Source: Vanilla planifolia (taxonomy: Eukaryota > Streptophyta > Magnoliopsida > Asparagales > Orchidaceae). Taken from it: DNA of 64,000 bases. Under the pieces are notes generated by a model, which saw only the letters and a program-made list of their open reading frames with translations, ran no database searches and was not told the DNA's origin. A program made the translations under genes and the position numbers. Below are positions 53,971 through 64,000 of this stretch, piece after piece. Every line of letters starts with the position of its first letter. The first letter of the stretch is position 1. The DNA is taken from positions 743,004 through 807,003 of the forward strand of contig JAIUJO010000160.1 of assembly GCA_023846275.1 (NCBI GenBank), given 5' to 3'.

Positions 53971-56900
53971 ACTATGGGATTTCACTACTTTGATCCCATA
54001 GGTATCCCACACTAAAAATGAAATAATAATTTATTAGTAAAAATACATTGCCTCTATCAATAATGGCTCTCTTTCCTACACAACAAATCATTGCCAAATC
54101 TATATTTTAAAGACTTAAAATTTTAGAACATACATAGAACTAAGAAAATTCATGAAATTGATCACAAAGTTTTAATATGATAGGTTTTCTTGACCTATGC
54201 TCCTGAAGCTTATCTTAATAAGATAGAAACTTAGCTAACTATGTGTAGTTCCCTCTATGAAAAAAACACATGTGATGCATCTATCATATCAATAATCAAA
54301 ATAGTACATTGAAAACCAATCAATGTAGCAACCACATGTAAACATAGCATAATAATGCCACAACTTGACTCTCAATTAGGTCACACCTACTGAGCATATT
54401 GGAGTACCTAATCTTTCCATTTTGAGAACGTACTAGTGGCTTTTCAAAAGACCATTTAAATCTATTATTACTTTATATTCATAGTTGCACAAATCCTTGA
54501 AACTTATTGCAAAGCATTCCAAATACACACTTGAAATAGAAGTAAAGTTCTAGCACTTAACCATGTTGTGGCATTTAAGAAAGCATTTTACGTCTTATCT
54601 TACACAATAGTGAGGCTAAATGGAACAAACGATAGATTCAAACATAGTAATCACTCCTAAATTTTGTTCACTCAATCTCTAGACAAAGCCATTCCCCTTT
54701 AGATTACACCATAGCTAATAAGTCACCATTTAGAAACACATCAAAAAAGTTTCTAAACTCAAGATGTGAAGGGTGCTCACCACTACCCATTTTTGAATGC
54801 TACTTTATTTGTGGCCACCCAAATCAAAATTACTTGTTGATAACCCATATTACAATCCAAAGTGGTTGATCCATACATTCGTAATTCAAGGTTCTCATCA
54901 ATTGATGTTGAGAAAAGAAAGCCACACAAGATTGAAACTATATTATCTATAATAGTTATATATGTAAAGAAACAACTTCCATGTAATAGATTCAACATAT
55001 TTTGTTGAACTCCTGCTTAACCAATCTCCTTCCACACCCTAAAAATAATATCATAGTAGGCAATATTACTGTGTCAACATTCTACTTGAGTGCCAATTAC
55101 TTTGATCTAAGAAATGACTCTAGTCTCCATTGATGCTAATCCTCATGATAACTTACTCATTGGATTTAGTTATACATACACAAGGCCAGATTGAGGTTGG
55201 AACACTTGTCCTTATAAATAATTTAACAAAATTCATATAAGTCCACCATGTGATGTTTTTCTCAAAGCCAACAAACCATAACATATAGTTGGAATTTGTT
55301 GTAGTACAAAGATCCAAAAAAGCTCTAATTTTGCATAATAGTTCTTTAAATGACTAATGCTTTGAGACTCTAAGGTAATGTTAGAGTTGTTGACATATAA
55401 TAAGTGTTCACATTAGTCTATATAACAATAGCCAACAAAGTTGACTGACCTTTCCCTAGGCAAAATTTTAAGCACATAGGATGAAATCCATAATAGCTTA
55501 TAGCTTCTCAAACAAAGCTCCCTTGAGTATAACACCAAGAATTGTAGTTCCTCCCTATTCCATGTCTAACACTTGCCTTTGTTATGAGCAATAGATAACT
55601 TTATGAGGCCATTATTAACCATAACTAGTATAAAAGCTATCTTTCTTCCCCTTCCTCACAATTGTTGCCATGCTCAAACCTAGCTTACTCTAAAATCTAA
55701 ATGCAGTCCCAATTCAAGCAACCCATTACATCTATAAATCTGACATGTATGCTTTATGCAACAAATCCCAAAGCAATAATGCAAACAAGTGCTTTGTCCT
55801 TACCTACCACACTTATAGTATCCTTTATTTAGATCAAGGTAAAATGATGAGCAATGCCAAATACACTTTACAAGTGATCCTAGTAATAACTTAAACATAT
55901 GGTTAGCCATTGAATTTCTTAGATAAGTGAAATAATTGCTCCATTCATTGTCCATACAAATATCCACTTGTCTTGCAACAATATTTGCTTTTTTATTTTC
56001 CAAATTACAAAGAAATTCTTTTACCCTTTATGCATTTTTTTTCCTTACCTAGACAAAAATCACTCAACAATACCTTTGCCCTATTCACAGGAACCAAGTA
56101 GATCTACATCAATTGATGGACTACAATTGCATAAGAATTAACACAGTTATCCAAATTCTAAAACTATGTGAGCAATCAGCAGGACCATCCTCTACACCCA
56201 AGCTGCTTAATGGATTGTGCCTTTTATTAGCAATAGGTTGAACCTCTCTCAACTTTCCCTACATTTATACTCAATTCGGCTTGAATGTACATAAAATGTA
56301 CCATTCTTTCTTGGTATATAACATACCTCTCTACATTACCTACATTGTATATTAATATTTGTTTTGTTTTCTTACCTCCTGCCTATTTATATCTTTTCTT
56401 ACTATAGTCCTTCTCTATTTGTTACTACAATTAGTCTCATTTTCTTTGGCTAAACTATCATCAAAGGTCCATGTCCTTGTCTCTTATCATAATGATCCTT
56501 TGCACCCACCTGTATCAAAATAGGCCCTTCATTTTATCCTAATTAGGCTTAAAGGACAAGAGCTCTCAACTATAGTAGTAGTTGGCATCGATTGACGAGG
56601 TGTGCATGATGTAAAAGCATGTTCCACCATGCTACACTTGAAGCAAATGTTGGATAATCTCTCATACTAAAACCACTGAAAAGACTAACTAGTAAACATT
56701 CCCACTTTAAGAAATTTGGAAAGTCCATTCTAACACATACCATTGTAAAGAAATATCTATTTATAGCCATCCATCAAAAGTGGATCCCTTATAGCTTTGA
56801 TAATGCATAACAGAATTTTCATATCTCAATACACAAGTGAGAGAATAAGAAAATGTATCCAGATTAGGGCAAAGAAAACAACTATAGATTGGGGTGTCTA

Positions 56901-57340
56901 CATATCTAACCTTAATGTAAGGCCAATAACCAACCATGGTCCTTCAAACCACACATTCTTTATCTACAATTAAATATAAGTGTAGATAGACACTCCCATC
57001 TATCAAGTATATGATCCAAAATCCTCCAAATATGACCACACCTACACTATAGTATTTTGTGTATCCTCAAAATGGCAAATGCTCTCCAAAGACTCTACCC
57101 ATGAGGTAGAAGTAGTGGTAGTGAATTTGTCACTCACATATGTCACTCAATACGTGTATTTTATCTTTAATTATGGAGGAGGTATCCTTTGTTGCCAACA
57201 TATTAACATGTAAATTGGCTGGTCTCTATGAGTAATTAATGATACCATCCCCCACAAATTATATGTCACCTTATGTATATATGATACCATCCCCCACATT
57301 CACTACACCCATCCATCATGTTCATACATCTCCATATGTC
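53971..57340 (-). pseudogene. LINE-2 ORF1 remnant with CCHC zinc knuckle and 5' region
   Basis: The minus strand at 56,645-56,604 reads CFKCSMVEHAFTSC, an exact C-X2-C-X4-H-X4-C knuckle. 'YERLSNI' stands just before it, the usual context in plant L1 ORF1 (zf-CCHC_4). Upstream, 56,770-56,660 has 'CVRMDFPNFLKWECLLVSL', matching the strand before the knuckle in that family. A DUF4283-like region probably lies at 57,200-56,800. Downstream, 56,500-54,000 is poorly conserved linker, with an open stretch at 54,998-54,783 that I cannot assign. ORF1 proteins of this type bind the element RNA. The copy is frame-broken and not translatable. Confidence 0.75.
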
Positions 57341-57350
57341 TATACCTATA

Positions 57351-60300
57351 GGTTCTTGATAAAGCAATGATTGAAGTCCACATCATGCTCTCCATAAGGA
57401 GGGTAATAATATAAGAAGTAAAAAGTAAATGTTGAAGTAGTTTGGGAAAGAGAATTCCTCAATTTTAAATAACATCATAGGAAAAAAAAGTATGACAAGT
57501 GACCCTGTTCATAGTAATGGTGCAATGGCACATTCTAGGAGACAATTTGAAGACTACATATGCTGAAAATATGCAATAGCACTATCGTAGGAACTTCTAT
57601 TCTCTTTAGATAGAAGCAACTAGTTTGCTATAGTAATGGTTGTAATAGAGTTTAATTCAATCACCACTACCTAGACATTACAAAGTAGCATTTTAAGGCA
57701 TTTCATTACTTCAAGAATGACAATAGTCTGTAAGGTACCAAAGTTTTTCCTACGATAGTAGTACACTAACTCATTTAATTTTAAGTAATAATGCCAATTT
57801 GAATAGTGAGATTCTATTTTGTTACTACAACAAAATTCAATTTAGCTTGTCCCATTAAAGGATGAGTCCACTAAGAGGTAATAAATAGCTCATCAAGGCC
57901 ATTGAAGCTCTCAATAGATGAAGTTGGGGTTTTGAATAAGTTTGTAATATTTGTAGTAGCAATTCGAATATTTCATTGGAGTGCAGCTGAACTAAGAACC
58001 TTACCTATTTGTTCTTGCAAATTCTTGTTAAGCCAAAGGTGAAATAATGCCAAAGGAGCAAACTTAATCATATGAGAAGTTGTAGCCACCAACACATTCA
58101 CCTTTAACCCCACTGATAAAGCTCTAACATCTTTGTCCCTTTTGAATAAATCCAAGAGCTAGTGCAAAGAAGATTTAACATTAAACACCACTAGAAGATG
58201 TTAACTCAAAGCTACATCTATACTTTTTGAATAAGTGTGATGCCCTTTGTTGTTAGAATTTTGGCTTGTATGCATGGTGCTTTAATGGTCTTTGAGCACA
58301 ACATTTTATCCTCATCTCAATTAGAAGTATGACATAGTCCTTTTATTTTTTTAGCCAAGGGGGATAATAGAATCAAAATGCCTAATTATGTAAAAATAAA
58401 TTCTATACTTTGTTGTGATCCCACACATCATGCTCCTTAAACAACTCCACTACAACCATCAGATGGTCCACGTCCATGTAAAGATATGTTAGCTGTGAAG
58501 CAATAAGAACGATGCCAAACTAATCTTCAAGTAAGAATGATTAACTTACTTTTAAATGATGCATCATAAGAAATAAAAAATAATTTTTATCATAAAGTAT
58601 TTCAATCTAAAGGATTGAACCCATAAATAGACTTCTCTAGCCATATTCTTCCTACAGTAGCTTGTAATCAATGCTAACTATTTGGTTGAAAAACTCCTAA
58701 TTTTGTGTCTCTCACACTTCTTAGGTAGAGTTACTATGTTCTAATTGGCATAAAGTATTATGTTATAAACAATTGAACTACTCCAAAGTTAGTGATGCAA
58801 CAATTTTTCCAACTCTATAATAGTGGCACTCTTAATTTGAGAGTGACTTATATAATACACAAGAATATTAAGTAACACCAATGTTCATCATGACAATATG
58901 ACTTGACATCGATAGTCAGATGGTCATCCATCTTGGCATAGTTTTCAACACAATTAATAGTGAAATTGTAATAATTTTTCTATAGTTTAGTTGCTTATGC
59001 ATGTATATTTCAAATTGAGTAGCTTAACACATATGTAATTACCTATTATCATCTTCCTTTATAAGTCCCATCACCTTGTTATATAATATAATGGATTCTA
59101 TAGGATTCATCACCTAATCAAAGTGGTGCCCATACTTCTCCATAATATCATAAATGCTCCTGTCTATGACACAAGTTGCTGATGCAACAATCTTGATGTC
59201 ATCAGCATATAGAAGGTGTCCTATCATAAGGAAGGGTGTGCCAATCCTGAACCCAATGTAGCACCATCCTTATGTTGGTATTGAATAAGAAATGTGAGAT
59301 ACTCAAACACAATAAAAAAAGGTGTTGTAAGAGTAGACATCCTTACCTATGACCCTTGGTTACATCAATCAAATATAGATGGATACCATTAAAAATAATC
59401 CTAAGTCTCGATGAAATGATATAAGCAATAGTCTAGAAAATTTGGAACAACAAATGCTTTAACATGTCTATCACAAATTTCTAGTTGACCTTCTTTGGAA
59501 GTAGAAATGAGCATTGAGGCAACCATGTCATGTGTTAAGAACATATTGATAGATATAGAATGTCCTAGAACAAAAGATATTTTTTCCTAACAAAAATATT
59601 TAGAAGGATCATCTTCAATGTAGCCACCATAATTTTTGTCACCACTTTGTAAATCATATTTCAAAGGCTAATGAGCCTAAAATTTTTAGAATTAGAAGTG
59701 CCTTCAAATTTTGGGATAAGAATGACCTGCATGTATTTTTAATATTTAGGCATATAGCTATCTTTAAAGAAAGGTTTCATAGCCGTGATAATATCCACTT
59801 GTGTGATGTTCTAATAACTATCAACAAATTTAGTAGAGATGTCGTCTACATTATGTGATTTATTCTTTCGATGGATAATGCCAAACTTCTACTCTCATCA
59901 TCCTTGTTAGAGCCACAAGTGCGTCCACTTTATCACTGTTAATAATTCTTAAAGATTGAAAGTAAAGGAGGCTTATATTGCCCATAATTGCACCATTTCT
60001 TGCAAAAAAAACTACATAAGAATGTATTTGACCTTAGTTTCGAATGCCACCAATTCTCTACTTTCATTTTCAAGTTAATGGATATTGTTGCTGTTGGACA
60101 TAGAAGTAGTTGCTGCCTAGAATAATCATGTGCTCTAATCTTCAACGGTGGTCTTGTGAAGCTTGGCATACTACTACAATCACATTCCATCTAAAGCCAT
60201 GACTTATTATAGGAAGTAACAAGTCGCACCAAAAGATTGCGTTCTAGCTTAATTGTCATTCAGAAATTCCTTATGTTGAAGTTCTTTGATTTTTTATTCC

Positions 60301-60681
60301 AACTGGTGATACTTATTAAGGATATTACCAAGATTAGCTTCACTCAATTTCTTCCATATTAATAAAGTATTGTTAAATTTAGAGGATAAACTATTTGTAG
60401 GGTTTCTTTTAGTAGTCATTACCTAAGTTACATACACAATATTAGTTGATATTGAAAAGGATAACAAGTTATTATCAAACTATGGTCCTTTATTAGTTTT
60501 ACCCAATAGGATAATCTAAATTGTATAGTAGTGGGTGGTGATTCAAGCCAACATACGATAGATGTGTAGTTGTAATACTGAAGAAGGCTTGCATATCATC
60601 AATATGCATGAAAGTAATATCTAATCTTTCATAGATATGGGCATTCCACTCCTTATTATTACACCAAGTAAAGCATCTTTT
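57351..60681 (-). mobile_element. LINE-3, 5'-truncated copy
   Basis: The 3' edge is at 57,351 ('ggttcttgataaagc'). RNase H lies at about 57,960-57,640, a zf-RVT-like region at 58,700-57,960, and RT at 59,880-58,700. RT motifs are the catalytic YADD box at 59,209-59,198 and, N-terminally, 'FFKDSYMPKY' and 'VILIPKFEGTSNSK' near 59,790-59,690. The endonuclease C-terminus is at 60,676-60,490, reading CFTWCNNKEWNAHIYERLD. The copy stops inside the endonuclease, exactly where the next element's 3' edge begins. About 3.3 kb. ORF1 and the endonuclease N-terminus are missing. Confidence 0.88.
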
Positions 60682-61203
60682 GGTTCCTTGATAAATTAAT
60701 AGTGGAAGCTTACGTCATACTCTCCTTATACAGGTTCATACAAAAATCAATAAAATGATATTTTGAGTGGTTTAGGAAGGTAATTCCCTTTTGCTAAAAA
60801 ATCAAACGGCAATATGAATAGTGATGTAGTCTGATCACTATTTTCTTAGCACTTTATGTATGATTGTTTGAAGGACTTCATACCCTAACAATATGTGATA
60901 ACACAATGGTAGAAACTATTGTTTGTTGCAGACAAAAGCAATAAGTTCACTATAGTAATTGCTATTGTAGAATCTAGTCCAATCACATCTTTTTAGACTT
61001 TAAGAAGTAATGATCAAAGAAGTTCCACTTCTTCAAGAATAGCAATAGTCTTCATAACAGAAGTTAAACTTGAAATATCTATCTTTTCTATAATAGTAAT
61101 TGGTCTTTTCATGTCATCTCATATAACAATACCAATTCCAGTAATGGAATCAACATGCAAAACTATGTCATAATTGTATTTAATCCAAACCATTGGAGGA
61201 AAG
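60682..61203 (-). mobile_element. LINE-4, short 5'-truncated copy
   Basis: The 3' edge is 'ggttccttgataaa' at 60,682. Only the 3' UTR and most of the RNase H domain remain (to about 61,203, around 520 bp). A new 3' UTR then begins. The UTR block 'actattttcttagcacttta' near 60,838 recurs as 'actattttcttaacacttta' near 61,370 in LINE-5, which shows where the next copy starts. Confidence 0.75.
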
Positions 61204-63832
61204 GTCTAATAAGCGAAAACCATTGGTTGAAGCTTATCACATTCTCCTCTTCACCAATTTCATAGATAAAATTAGTAAAAAGACAAAGTGGAAGCTGTTT
61301 GTGAAGGGGTGTCCCTCAGAACCAACTAAATTCATACAAAAGTGTGTGAAGAGTGACCCAATCCATAGCACTATTTTCTTAACACTTTATATGGGTTACT
61401 TTAAAAGATAACATACCCTAAACATATGTAATATTGTGATGACAGGTACTTCTATTTGCCTTGGACAAAAGCTACTAGTTCATTGAAGTAATGATTGTAG
61501 TAGAGGCTGATTTCATCATTGATGCCTAAATGTTAGGAAGTAGCTTTCTAATGTGTTCCATTACTTCCAAAATAGAAATAGTCTATGTGGTAAAAGATAC
61601 ACAAAAAACAAAAGTTTTTCCCAAAATAGTAATAAGAATACCCAAGTCAACCCAATAACTATAACAATCTAGCAATGAGATCATCTTGCACAGCTGCATC
61701 ATGACTAATCATTCACTATAGTAATGGTTGTAGTCGAAGCTGATTTCATCACTTTTGCCTAGACATTAGGAAGTATCATTCTAAGGAGTTCCACTGCTTC
61801 CAAAAACAAAATAGTCTCCATGGTAGAAGCTATGCCTATATTAAAATTTTTTCTTGAAATAATAATAAGACTACCTGTCTCTTCCCAATAATAATAAAAA
61901 TTCTAGCAATGAGATCTTCTTGTACAGCTACATCATGATTTATATTAACCAAACACGTTAGAAGAGGAGTCAAATAAGAGGGAACAAATAGCCCATCAAG
62001 GCTGTTGAAGCTCTCACAGGACAAAGTTTAAGAGTTGAAACAAGTAGTAGAAGTTGTAGCAATACAAATATTTCTTTGGAGTGTAGCCAATTTGAGGAAC
62101 TTAACTGCACGTGTTTTCAAATTCCTATTGAGCCAATGGTGAATTAATACCAAAGAAGTGAACTTAAGCATCTGAGATGTAGTAGCCATACACACATTTG
62201 CAAACTTCAAATTAAGAAGCTCAATTAATGAAGTAAAGTCCTTATGGTTAAACCTTTTCTGTGTGAAACTATCATTTGGAAAGCTATTGGAGTAGAATTC
62301 CTTTGAACTATGTCACACTAACAAATAATGTTACAAATCATTAATGGCATTAAAAATCCACAAAAAAAGCTCTGATATCTCAATCCATTTTTCTTAAAGC
62401 TAAGACTATGAAGGAAGTATATTTAACATTAATGTCTATAACAAGACATTAAGCTGATGCTACACATGCACTTTCCCAACCTAGACAACTTCTTTCATAG
62501 TAGAATTCATACTTGTATGCATGCTGTTGTAAATGGTTTTTGAGTCTAGAACCTTATCCTCACTTGATTTGTGGTACAACACATCTTTTCATTTGATTCA
62601 ACTCAAGGGGAATATAGAATCAAAATTACAAAATCTAGAAAAAAAATTTGAATTTTATTGTGACGCCACACACTATGCTCCTCAGCTAACTCCATTAATA
62701 TCAACTAGTCCACCTCCATAATAAGATAGGCTTGACATCAAAAAATCAAAAGGTTTTAATGCCAATTATCTAACAAGAATTAAATTTAATATCGACAACA
62801 ATTCTCTAAATTATATTATCTATTATCTTGAGGGATGAGTTATTAAGTAATTTGCATGTATGTGATGCACCACATGTCATATAAAATGCTTTTCTTATCA
62901 TAAAGTACTTGGATATGATGGACTGAACTTATAAATTTTTTTTGAGCCACTACCCTTCTATAATGTTCTATAATCGTTGCTAACTGCTAGGTTGATAAAC
63001 TCTAGATTTCAAGTGCCTCACACTACTTAAGAAGATTTATCATGTCCCAACATGCATAATTCATTATGTTGCAAATATTTGAACTACTCCATAAGAAATT
63101 GTGCATCAATTTCTTTAACTCTACAACAATGCCACTCAAAATTAATTTGTGGACTATTTGATACAAAGGAATAGCTACTAACGTTGAGTTTATCATGACA
63201 ATATGGCCTGTCATTGATAGTGACTTATTCATCTAACTTGATAAATTCTTCAGCAAGACTAACCATGAAATTGAAGTGTTTTTTTAGTACTGTTGGTATT
63301 CTTAAATATTTAAATAGAGCAACTTGCATATGTAATTTTGTCACTGTCATCCTCCTTCACTTGCATTTCATCCACTTACTACATAATACTCTTGGTTTGT
63401 TAAGATTTATCAGTTGACCTGAGTGATGACCACTCTACTCTATAATACACTTGTTGGTTGTCATTATGACATAAGTCATAGGTACTTAAATCATGATGTG
63501 ATCAGCATATAAAAGGTTTGCTGTTATAGAGGAGGAAGTTCCAATCTTGAAGCAAATAGAGGAAGCTTGCTAAAGCTGGTACTAAATTAGCCATGGGAGA
63601 TGCTCAAACATAATTGTTAGAAGGTATGGTAAGAGTGAACATCTCCCCCTAAGATTCCTAGTTGCTTCAGTCCACTAAAAGTAGATACCATTAAACATAA
63701 ATCAAAATCTTGGTGAAGTGATATAGGCATCAATCTAGTCACACTACAGAGTTGGGAATTACATACGCTTCAACATATATGGCACAAATTTATAGTCGGC
63801 CGTGTCATAAACTTGGTCATATGTAGCTTATG
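61204..63832 (-). mobile_element. LINE-5, 5'-truncated copy with duplicated RNase H segment
   Basis: The 3' edge is near 61,204-61,215 and is blurred. The 3' UTR matches LINE-4. RNase H is present twice in tandem (61,474-61,939). The zf-RVT-like part is at about 62,000-62,900. The RT thumb at 63,232-63,023 has 'TLVAIPLYQIV' and 'MHNFLWSSS'. The catalytic box is at 63,509-63,498 and reads YADH, the last Asp replaced. The copy ends at about 63,832 inside the RT, where another LINE 3' edge starts. About 2.6 kb. Confidence 0.82.
61474..61939 (-). repeat. Tandem duplication (about 233 bp) of RNase H part in LINE-5
   Basis: 'caatgagatcatcttg' with 'cacagctgcatcatgac' (61,673 on) recurs as 'caatgagatcttcttg' with 'tacagctacatcatgat' (61,906 on), an offset of 233 bp. 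'gctgatttcatca' likewise recurs near 61,508 and 61,739. The other LINE copies have the segment once. Confidence 0.85.
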
Positions 63833-64000
63833 TTTCCTTGATAAAGCGATGGTAGAATCTTACATCACTCTCTTCTTGTGGAGTTTCATGCATAAAATCA
63901 AAAAGAGATAACATTATATTGATCTATGGTAGTGTAGTATTTATTCTCAAAAAAATAATATAAAAGTAAGTGATGCACAACCCAGTTTGCCACATAGTTG
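63833..64000 (-). mobile_element. LINE-6, 3' end, runs off the window
   Basis: 'tttccttgataaagcgatgg' at 63,833 opens another LINE 3' UTR in the same orientation. 'ttcatgcataaaatcaaaaa' near 63,885 matches the UTR of LINE-4. The window ends within it. Confidence 0.75.

Larger units (their letters stand above)
50636..57350 (-). mobile_element. LINE-2, near full-length L1-clade element
   Basis: Reads from about 57,350 (5') to 50,636 (3') on the minus strand. The order is ORF1 with CCHC knuckle, endonuclease, RT remnants, RNase H and a 3' end touching the 18S gene. At about 6.7 kb it has the length of a plant L1. The 3' edge has no poly(A), i.e. no T-run on the plus strand; the sequence goes straight from 18S GGTTCC into 'ttgataaag'. 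It is old, with stops throughout. An RT-core deletion is described under its ORF2. Confidence 0.85.

Noticed and set aside
61193-61411. 72-codon plus-strand open stretch with Lys-rich start
   Set aside because: It lies antisense to a LINE 3' UTR and RNase H end; the homologous part of LINE-4 is not open in this frame.
1-64000. tRNA genes, 5S rRNA, snRNA genes
   Set aside because: No A-box/B-box pairs in tRNA-like context or other small-RNA signatures were noticed by eye. A covariance search would be needed to exclude decayed copies.

Overview
The window looks like non-genic nuclear DNA from a land plant. Three things point that way: 18S and 25S rRNA-derived stretches that align with plant nuclear rRNA, LINEs with the plant L1 layout (ORF1 CCHC knuckle, endonuclease, reverse transcriptase, C-terminal RNase H), and a long, old, AT-rich satellite as found in large plant genomes. 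The genus cannot be fixed from sequence alone. I see no intact host protein gene, and the open frames in the satellite are by-products of its composition.

Layout. (1) 1-200 is a TG/G-rich simple-sequence patch. (2) About 200-34,905 is one very large, heavily diverged satellite with a unit near 400 bp and roughly 80 units. It runs on the minus strand up to about 5,226 and on the plus strand after that. It is broken once, at 26,543-29,062, by a foreign 2.5 kb block that contains a 3 x 246 bp and a 4 x 35 bp tandem repeat. (3) 34,906-50,635 is the wreck of an rDNA tandem array on the plus strand: 25S piece a, LINE, 18S 3' half, external spacer, 18S 5' half, LINE, 25S piece b with its true 3' end, intergenic spacer, 18S 5' half. 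(4) 50,636-64,000 is a head-to-tail series of five minus-strand LINE copies. The first starts exactly where the last 18S piece stops.

The rDNA and LINE parts fit one model. An ancestral rDNA repeat (IGS-18S-ITS-5.8S-ITS-25S) carried an antisense L1-type LINE at one fixed point of the 18S gene, between GGTTCC and the GGGGGGAGTATGG that normally follows. At least three successive rDNA units show this arrangement or its remains. Later deletions removed ITS1, 5.8S, ITS2 and most of 25S, and created 18S and spacer duplications. The rRNA pieces have decayed mostly by C-to-T and G-to-A change, as expected of long-silenced methylated repeats. The five stacked LINE copies share the same 3' edge without a poly(A) tail, preceded by GGTTCC or a near variant. 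That suggests either repeated use of one 18S target site or amplification of an already invaded unit.

All boundaries were judged by eye against remembered family consensus. rRNA calls are strong, LINE domain calls are strong where motifs are quoted, and edges without a sharp junction may be off by tens of bases.
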